Assembly (NCBI GenBank): GCA_025997755.1
Contig: BNVA01000058.1
Coordinates: 1-10,744 of the forward strand
Length of the DNA: 10,744 nt
From: Spirochaetia bacterium
GTDB taxonomy: Bacteria; Spirochaetota; Spirochaetia; Treponematales; Breznakiellaceae
Direction: 5' to 3'
The notes under the pieces were generated by a model. The model searched no databases. It saw nothing but the letters and a program-made list of their open reading frames with translations, and was not told the DNA's origin. Each line of letters begins with the position of its first letter. Positions within the stretch are counted from its first letter, which is position 1. The translations under genes and the position numbers were made by a program. Positions 6,571 to 10,744 of the stretch are shown in pieces.

Positions 6571-6836
6571 TTTTTGTATACCTCCTCTCGTTTATCTATT
6601 TCAATAACCATTATATTTTCACCATCTATGTAAAAGATGGCTCTGTATTTACCCTTTCGTAAACGGTAGTAAACCCTATCTGTGCTTTTTGATGTTTTTA
6701 GTTGTTTTATATCAAAAAGGTTCAAATCTTTGGTTAAATCTATTGCGATAAAAGCATTGTTTATGTGCACAAATATTTCCAACGGAACAAGCCCTTTGCT
6801 TACCTTTTTTGAAATACCTTCATCAAACATCACCAT
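6561..6836 (-). CDS. RelE/ParE-superfamily toxin
   Basis: The 91-residue protein ends with the family hallmark YYRLRKGKYRAIFYIDGENI followed by MVIEIDKREEVYKKW, matching the RelE/ParE barrel pattern yR.R.G.YR..y......v..i..R..vY. Members are either mRNA interferases or gyrase poisons; the sequence does not decide which. The N-terminal part (about 1-45) is unusual for a RelE toxin, lacking the common helical start, and is more like the HigB/phage-derived type. The first ATG (6836) has no Shine-Dalgarno but lies exactly where transcription should begin from the promoter at 6843-6871. An in-frame ATG at 6830 is an alternative start. It overlaps the antitoxin gene by 10 nt, forming a two-gene operon. 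Confidence 0.75.
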   Translation of the reverse strand: MVMFDEGISKKVSKGLVPLEIFVHINNAFIAIDLTKDLNLFDIKQLKTSKSTDRVYYRLRKGKYRAIFYIDGENIMVIEIDKREEVYKKWQ

Positions 6837-6842
6837 GTAAAC

Positions 6843-6871
6843 ATTGTAATACTAATCTATCTTTCGGTCAA
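6843..6871 (-). promoter_or_regulatory. Sigma-70-like promoter of the toxin-antitoxin operon
   Basis: On the minus strand TTGACC (6866-6871), 17 bp, TACAAT (6843-6848): each hexamer matches the consensus at five of six positions, with ideal spacing. Six bases separate the -10 from the A of the toxin ATG at 6836, so the transcript probably starts at or next to that base and is leaderless. Confidence 0.72.
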
Positions 6872-6903
6872 GGTAGCTTTTTTACAAAAATTTTAAAATA
6901 CCC

Positions 6904-6943
6904 TTGCGTCGTTAGCCGCCCGCATCATGGACGCGGGCGGTGC
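6904..6943 (-). repeat. GC-rich hairpin repeat, copy B (attC-like?)
   Basis: This copy contains the same 15-bp sequence (6905-6919) as copy A and a perfect 8-bp hairpin CCGCCCGC-ATCATGGAC-GCGGGCGG (6916-6940). It begins directly after the stop codon of the minus-strand gene above it. The two copies lie 599 bp apart, in the same orientation, on either side of the toxin-antitoxin genes. It might act partly as a terminator, but no T tract follows directly on the minus strand. Confidence 0.8.
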
Positions 6944-7456
6944 CTATTTTGACTCAAAACTTTTAACTGTTTTTTCATAGATAATATCATATTTGTCTTT
7001 AGATGATTCAGATGCCGAACATATTATCATAATCCGTTTATTTCCACTTAATTGTAAAAAATAAAAAACCTGCCTAATAGCAAGTCCATCCTGTTTAAAG
7101 GAACAAACTACTTTTTCACCTTTAATTGCGCTTGTTGTTTCAAAATCATCCCGTGAGATTATTTTAACAGCATCATACCAATTAAGTTGTTCTAGATAAT
7201 AATCAGCATAGCCTTTTAGATCTTCAATATCCATAACAAAATTATCTATAAAACTAATATTTGGAGTAAAGTTTTTGTCAGGTTTAGTTACAAGAACTTT
7301 GTGAACCAACCCACGTTCAACAAGTTCCCAATTATCTGGTATGTTTACCGAAAATACGCCGCCTTTTGCAACGTATCTTGTATCTGATTTTTGTGCAAAA
7401 CAAACAACAGAAGAAAAGCAAAACAAAACAAACGCATAAAAAATTATTTTTTTCAT
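6944..7456 (-). CDS. Secreted PsbP/DcrB-like protein of unknown function
   Basis: Reading from ATG 7456 gives 170 residues with a clear signal peptide: MKKI, a hydrophobic core FYAFVLFCFSSVV and a probable cleavage after CFA. The Cys before it does not fit a good lipobox, so a lipoprotein is less likely. The mature part starts with GGVFSVNIPDNWELVER, the PsbP/DcrB (DUF1795)-like pattern of a small alpha-beta domain beginning F.v.iP..W. The exact role is unknown; it should act outside the cytoplasmic membrane. GGAGAT just upstream (minus strand) supports this start. The frame nevertheless stays open upstream through 7642 to 7666, so a longer protein with an internal membrane segment is possible. 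An envelope protein is an odd companion for the restriction genes ahead of it. Repeat copy B begins right after its stop. Confidence 0.65.
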   Translation of the reverse strand: MKKIIFYAFVLFCFSSVVCFAQKSDTRYVAKGGVFSVNIPDNWELVERGLVHKVLVTKPDKNFTPNISFIDNFVMDIEDLKGYADYYLEQLNWYDAVKIISRDDFETTSAIKGEKVVCSFKQDGLAIRQVFYFLQLSGNKRIMIICSASESSKDKYDIIYEKTVKSFESK

Positions 7457-7642
7457 AAAATCTCCATATTTTACAAGAAATTTCTTGTGTCCAAATTTAT
7501 CGCGATAAAACCACTTGTGACAATCATTCATTGCAAACAAAAGTTGAGTAACTTCATTTGAAGACATACCTTTCTTGTAAATAGATTTGCAACTCACATA
7601 TTCTTTATTAATCTTTTCATTCTTTACAAAATGTAATTTCAT
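7457..7642 (-). CDS. Small SD-led coding segment fused in frame to the secreted-protein gene
   Basis: An ATG at 7642 (minus strand) follows a strong AGGAGG Shine-Dalgarno and lies 25 nt after the restriction-endonuclease stop. It opens 62 codons (MKLHFVKNEKINKEYVSCKS..., with NDCHKWFYRDKFGHK further on) that read without a stop into the signal peptide at 7456. I do not recognise this segment. Two explanations fit: a third gene of the restriction operon that lost its own 3' end and stop at a junction, or the cytoplasmic part of a 232-residue type II membrane protein whose hydrophobic segment sits about 65-85. The strong ribosome site suggests it is translated. Confidence 0.45.
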
Positions 7643-7667
7643 TGCACCCTCCTGTAACATAATCAAA

Positions 7668-8429
7668 TTATACCATTATCTTCTCAATTATTGTTTTTAT
7701 GTCTTTATTGTGGTTTTCGGATAATGTACTAAACATTTTTAACATTAACATGAAAATTTCAATATTATACTTATTAATGACAAATGATGCGGTTTCTTTT
7801 GGTTCAGCAATTCTGCCAAGTAATTGATTTTTTGAGTTCAATTCCGTTATAGGAAAGCAAAAGTATAGCATCGGCTGAACCCCTATTGCGTATTGCTTTT
7901 CTTTAATAATAATTTCTGTCAATATTTCATATTTTCCAAATTTATGTATTAGTACAGGATATTTTACTTGTGTCCATTGGTATTCAATATTATTAAATGA
8001 TTTTAGCACTGGATGGCTTCTTTCTATTGCTAATTCTGGGTTTTGATCAATAAAATCTTTACCAGATAAATTTTTTAGAAAAACTTGGATGTCGGTTAAA
8101 TCTTGTTTTTTGACGATATTCCATTTATAAAAATAATAGATATATTCTGAAAGTTCATATAAAGTCTTTTCTTTTGAGTTCGCACCGATAAAAATAATAT
8201 TTTTAAGTGTTGTTTTCTCTAATTTATCTGCCTCGGCTGTAACAATGTCATATCCAATTTGCCATTCAACATAGCAGGATTGAGAAAATGCTTCTTGCCT
8301 TGTTGCAACTGGAAAGCCGTACTCGTTAAAAAAACTACGTTTTTTAATTCGTGTTTTTTCGGTTCCTTTTGTTAATGGAATCGCAATAGACAGTTCTTTT
8401 TTTGTCTCATCAATTTTTTCAATCCACAT
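7668..8429 (-). CDS. Candidate type II restriction endonuclease (partner of the methyltransferase)
   Basis: This 253-residue protein is not one I recognise by family. It is cytoplasmic, with no signal peptide or membrane segment, mixed charge, and a size typical of type II restriction enzymes. The evidence for its role is genetic: it overlaps the end of the methyltransferase gene by 11 nt and is translated from an AGGAG site inside it, the usual arrangement of a modification-restriction pair. A possible active-site stretch is KYEILTEIIIKEK (about residues 165-180), where an acidic residue is followed by I-I-I-K, but no unmistakable PD...(D/E)XK or HNH motif stands out. An accessory protein for the methyltransferase is the main alternative. 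Recognition sequence unknown. Confidence 0.55.
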   Translation of the reverse strand: MWIEKIDETKKELSIAIPLTKGTEKTRIKKRSFFNEYGFPVATRQEAFSQSCYVEWQIGYDIVTAEADKLEKTTLKNIIFIGANSKEKTLYELSEYIYYFYKWNIVKKQDLTDIQVFLKNLSGKDFIDQNPELAIERSHPVLKSFNNIEYQWTQVKYPVLIHKFGKYEILTEIIIKEKQYAIGVQPMLYFCFPITELNSKNQLLGRIAEPKETASFVINKYNIEIFMLMLKMFSTLSENHNKDIKTIIEKIMV

Positions 8430-9543
8430 AATGCTCTCCTAATAATTGTCTAAAATAACCGGTGATTTCCTTTTCGGTATCATTATATTTTTTGCATTCA
8501 ACTAATGCGTCGAGTTTTGGATGCTTTTGAACACTCCTGTTCATAAAAACAGATTGCAGTTCACTAAAACCTTCATTGTTTATAAACACATCGCTATTAC
8601 CAAAATAATAGGGGATATGCGGAATATAGTCTTTAAACACATCAACGTAACAATAATAGGGTAGTTTTTGTTTGGTTACACGAACAGCATTGTTGGTTTC
8701 ATCCTTAAGAAAAGTTGCGGTCCGTTTTAATGCGTTTATATCGCGCATTGTGTAAAAATACGCAATGATTTCTTTCTCGCTCACTGTTTTTTTGTTTGGA
8801 TATTTTGAAATATAATTACCGATTGGGTCATGTTCTTTGATAGAAAATACTTTATTATCATTTGTATTAAATTTATAGTTTTGAATATAGTTATATTCCA
8901 TACCAAAAAGATTGCGCTCATAAAGTGCAATCACAATAGGGAAAGAGGTGGTTTTTGACGTAGCAGAAAATACACCTGAACTAATAACAACTGAATCAAT
9001 GAGTTTATAATTATTCTTAAATTGCCGAAGAGTTTCAAAATTTGCTTTTTTTATAAGATAAGATAGGGGATGCAAAACACAAACATAGTCCGCTTCAAGT
9101 TTGTCATAGGAAAGTAAAAAGGATATACCCAAATCGCGTGACATAATCTCGGCATCACGCAAAAACTCGGTTTCTTTTATATCATTACGAATCATTGAAG
9201 TGATATCATTATAGGGTGGATTGCCCACTATAATCATTTTTGCATTTTGTTCCAATCCATACTGTGTGCGGGATATTTCAACAAGACTGTTGTGATTGAA
9301 ATATTTTACTTGTGATGAAGCAGTTTTTGCCATTTCTATCGCCGTGCTATCAATATCTGCACCGATTGTTTTTTGTCCGCGCAAGAAACCACCATAGCCG
9401 CATGATGTATCGAGAATGTAATAATCAGAAAAACTCGACACATTTTTATCAAGCAGTGAATATACTATATCGACCAACCATGTTGGTGTATAGTAACTTC
9501 CGAGGTTTACCGTATCTTTATGGTCTAAATGTTTCTGTTCCAT
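8419..9543 (-). CDS. N6-adenine DNA methyltransferase (type II modification enzyme)
   Basis: The 374-residue protein transfers a methyl group from S-adenosylmethionine to adenine N6 in DNA. Motif X is GSYYTP (15-20), motif I DTSCGYGGF (45-53), motif II GADID (61-65) and the catalytic motif IV NPPY (108-111); a later block ADYVCVLHPLSYLIKK resembles motif VI. The order X-I-IV with target recognition in the C-terminal part fits the gamma class of type II enzymes (M.TaqI type). It would protect host DNA from the endonuclease encoded directly downstream. The ATG at 9543 has no Shine-Dalgarno and lies only about three bases beyond the predicted transcription start, so translation may be nearly leaderless. 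It is the first gene of the minus-strand accessory block. Confidence 0.9.
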   Translation of the reverse strand: MEQKHLDHKDTVNLGSYYTPTWLVDIVYSLLDKNVSSFSDYYILDTSCGYGGFLRGQKTIGADIDSTAIEMAKTASSQVKYFNHNSLVEISRTQYGLEQNAKMIIVGNPPYNDITSMIRNDIKETEFLRDAEIMSRDLGISFLLSYDKLEADYVCVLHPLSYLIKKANFETLRQFKNNYKLIDSVVISSGVFSATSKTTSFPIVIALYERNLFGMEYNYIQNYKFNTNDNKVFSIKEHDPIGNYISKYPNKKTVSEKEIIAYFYTMRDINALKRTATFLKDETNNAVRVTKQKLPYYCYVDVFKDYIPHIPYYFGNSDVFINNEGFSELQSVFMNRSVQKHPKLDALVECKKYNDTEKEITGYFRQLLGEHYVD

Positions 9544-9552
9544 ATCGCTAAT

Positions 9553-9581
9553 AGTCTATCCTATTCTCAAAATTTTATCAA
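9553..9581 (-). promoter_or_regulatory. Probable promoter of the restriction-modification operon
   Basis: On the minus strand TTGATA (9576-9581), 17 bp, TAGACT (9553-9558). The -35 is good, the -10 moderate (four of six). The expected start, about seven bases past the -10, leaves roughly three untranslated bases before the ATG at 9543. Confidence 0.5.
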
Positions 9582-9588
9582 GTCCAGC

Positions 9589-9623
9589 GCCATGGATGGC
9601 ACTCGCAAAGATAAAGGCGAGTG
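9589..9623. repeat. Two adjacent short palindromes upstream of the methyltransferase
   Basis: GCCAT-GG-ATGGC (9589-9600) is directly followed by CACTCGC (9600-9606), ten bases, GCGAGTG (9617-9623). They lie just beyond the -35 element of the methyltransferase promoter. They might be operators or part of the neighbouring repeat element; the CATGGA core also occurs in hairpin repeats A and B. Confidence 0.5.
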
Positions 9624-9634
9624 GTAAAAAAGTT

Positions 9635-9787
9635 TCGCATAACGACAAAAGGTTTCTTGACGTTTTTTATTGCGCAACAAAAATGTGTGCGGAAAAATGC
9701 GTGGGAGTGAGGGCGAAGCCTGCCCAACCTAGCATTTTGTAGCACCGAGCCGCTACTGCGGCGAAGCAGAAACCGTAGGTTATGCGA
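9635..9787. repeat. 153-bp nested inverted repeat, attC-like recombination site candidate
   Basis: The outer arms TCGCATAAC (9635-9643) and GTTATGCGA (9779-9787) are perfectly complementary (9 bp). After unpaired spacers come inner arms GGTTTCT (9651-9657) and AGAAACC (9768-9774), again perfect. Inside are further pairs: AAAATGC (9694-9700) with GCATTTT (9732-9738), TGGG (9702-9705) with CCCA (9723-9726), and a GCCGC-TACT-GCGGC hairpin (9749-9762). The order R''-spacer-L''...L'-spacer-R', with a GTT core at the right outer arm, is the architecture of integron attC sites of the long (VCR-like) type. A shorter alternative site runs from GCCCAAC (9722-9728) to GTTATGC (9779-9785). A structured RNA or terminator complex is the main alternative. 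The open frame crossing it is not credible coding. Confidence 0.5.
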
Positions 9788-9814
9788 TATTATTTTTAAC
9801 ACACCACCTTCCAA

Positions 9815-9844
9815 GTATTTTTTGATACGGACGTCAAAAAATAC
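9815..9844. terminator. 11-bp perfect inverted repeat, possible terminator of the LRR remnant
   Basis: GTATTTTTTGA (9815-9825), eight-base loop, TCAAAAAATAC (9834-9844). It lies 43 nt beyond the stop of the minus-strand LRR remnant, where a terminator would be expected. The stem is mostly A/T with no separate T tract, so the terminator role is tentative. Confidence 0.4.
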
Positions 9845-9886
9845 CGTGATCCAGCCGTATTTGTGCTTTATTCTATTTTGTGCTAA

Positions 9887-10610
9887 TCAAAGCATATATA
9901 TATTAGTATATTTAAGTGAGTCTGGAATAACTATCTTAGTAAGATTAGTACAACCTGAAAAAGAAGACATATCCATCGCTTTAATAGAGTCAGGAACAAT
10001 AACATTATTTAGTCTTATACAATTTGAAAACGCACCATGAGAAATTGTTTTTAATTTATTAGGAATATCAATCTTTTCTAAACTTTGCCAATTAACTTTA
10101 TTGAAGGGGGTAAAACTACATTTTCAAGACTTGAACAACCTTTAAAAGCTCTTGCATATATTTTTGTTATTGATATCGGAATGGTAATATTCTTAATTCT
10201 AATACAATTTGCAAATACACTTTCACAAATATTTTCTAAATATAGAGGTAGATTTATATTCTGTAATTTAGAGCATCCTATAAAAGCACCATTTCCAATT
10301 GAAGTAACAGATTGTGGAATAAATACATTTTCTAGATTTGAACAACCTTAGACGTAATACTATTTGGCATTGAAATTTTTGTAAGATACTTATTACTTCT
10401 AAAAGCCCCATCACCTATTATTCTTGTTATCGCACCATTTATTTCTGGTGGAATAACAAGGTCATTTTCTGTCCCGAAATAGGAAGTAATTATTCCAATT
10501 TCAATCCCAGTACACGAAGTAAATTTCGCAATAGCACAATAAGATGTATGAAAAGCGAAGAAAACTTTGTTTAATTTACATAATAAAACAATAGGCATTC
10601 CTTGTGTCAA
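9887..10610 (-). pseudogene. BspA-type leucine-rich-repeat (LRR_5) protein, degraded
   Basis: Three minus-strand segments in different frames together encode a BspA-type LRR protein. Segment 1 (10610-10350) contains ENDLVIPPEINGAITRIIG, then DGAFRSNKYLTKISMPNSIT. Segment 2 (10347-10087) has three complete 23-residue units, such as GCSNLENVFIPQSVTSIGN followed by GAFI. Segment 3 (10084-9887) continues with SLEKIDIPNKLKTISHGAF and ends at TGA 9887-9889. At both junctions the expected I-G-x-x-A-F part of the unit is missing, by about 19 and 22 nt, which shifts the frame. Related treponemal and Bacteroidetes proteins are surface adhesins. No signal peptide is visible at the N-terminus, so the 5' end is probably also lost. 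Alternatively the breaks are sequencing errors, but deletions of that size make this unlikely. Confidence 0.75.
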
Positions 10611-10631
10611 TATCTAATTTGCTAATCGATA

Positions 10632-10740
10632 GATGCGCAAGGGATAGAAGCGGAAATACTTTTTTGTAAACGCAGTGTAACAAAAAAGATTGGAGCGGAT
10701 AGCCCGACCCCGCGTAGCGGGGATGCGCCCGTATCTCGCA
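10632..10740 (+). ncRNA. Structured GC-rich element, possibly Flavo-1-type RNA
   Basis: The segment contains GGGATAGAAGCGGAA (10641-10655), a 9-bp stem CTTTTTTGT/ACAAAAAAG (10659-10667 and 10680-10688), then GGAGCGGATAGCCCG (10692-10706) and a hairpin CCCCGC-GTA-GCGGGG (10708-10722), closing with TGCGC (10724-10728), which can pair with GCGCA (10635-10639). From memory this conserved framework is widespread between genes in flavobacteria and was reported as the Flavo-1 motif, with some spirochaete members. Function is unknown. The name is tentative; the structured nature is directly visible. Confidence 0.45.
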
Positions 10741-10744
10741 GCGC

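Noticed and set aside
6855..6917. Extending repeat B into a full attC using CAAGGGTA/TACCTTG as inner arms (minus strand)
   Set aside because: The inner arms pair with one bulge, but no GTT-type outer core follows, and the region is already explained by the toxin promoter.
9578..9814. Minus-strand 78-codon open frame
   Set aside because: It runs straight through the large inverted repeat, has unlikely composition (rich in Arg, Phe, Cys, His) and no ribosome site.
9822..10351. Two plus-strand open frames of 72 and 88 codons
   Set aside because: The opposite strand encodes recognisable LRR units over the same bases, so these are shadows.

Overview
The window looks like the replication-origin region of a low-GC spirochaete, most likely a Treponema species, joined to a block of accessory genes. 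The evidence for this is the gene order dnaA-dnaN-recF-dciA(DUF721), which I recall from Treponema pallidum, together with AT-rich codon use, a BspA-type leucine-rich-repeat remnant and short GC-rich hairpin repeats. Species is not resolvable by eye.

Left part (1-5303, all + strand). The 3' end of a TPR-repeat gene, built from almost identical 102-bp units, ends at 626 and is followed by a hairpin terminator. A 311-bp gene-free stretch (664-974) carries two pairs of DnaA boxes. dnaA follows. The dnaA-dnaN gap holds another DnaA box and a run of CTA-like triplets that matches the bacterial DnaA-trio, so the origin appears bipartite and flanks dnaA. dnaN, recF and dciA are then tightly packed (1-nt and 20-nt overlaps) and look like one operon. 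Together they supply the initiator, the sliding clamp, a gap-repair protein and a probable helicase-loading factor.

Middle part (5386-9543, all - strand, converging on dciA). In transcription order from high to low coordinates: an N6-adenine DNA methyltransferase overlapping a candidate restriction endonuclease; a small SD-led coding segment fused in frame to a secreted PsbP/DcrB-like protein; a RelE/ParE-type toxin overlapping an RHH antitoxin; and a HARE-HTH plus PD-(D/E)XK-like nuclease (HrgA-like). This is a defence and stability block. The toxin-antitoxin unit lies between direct copies of a GC-rich hairpin repeat (6306-6340, 6904-6943), as a mobile gene cassette would. The toxin and methyltransferase each have a recognisable sigma-70-like promoter with almost no leader before the ATG.

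Right part (9544-10744). A 153-bp nested inverted repeat (9635-9787) has the R''/L''/L'/R' arrangement of an integron attC site. Next is a degraded LRR gene on the - strand, broken by two frameshifting deletions. The window ends in a structured, GC-rich non-coding element that I recognise from memory as resembling the Flavo-1 RNA type. A working model is an integron-like or otherwise cassette-built accessory region placed directly after the origin operon. No integrase gene is visible in the window.
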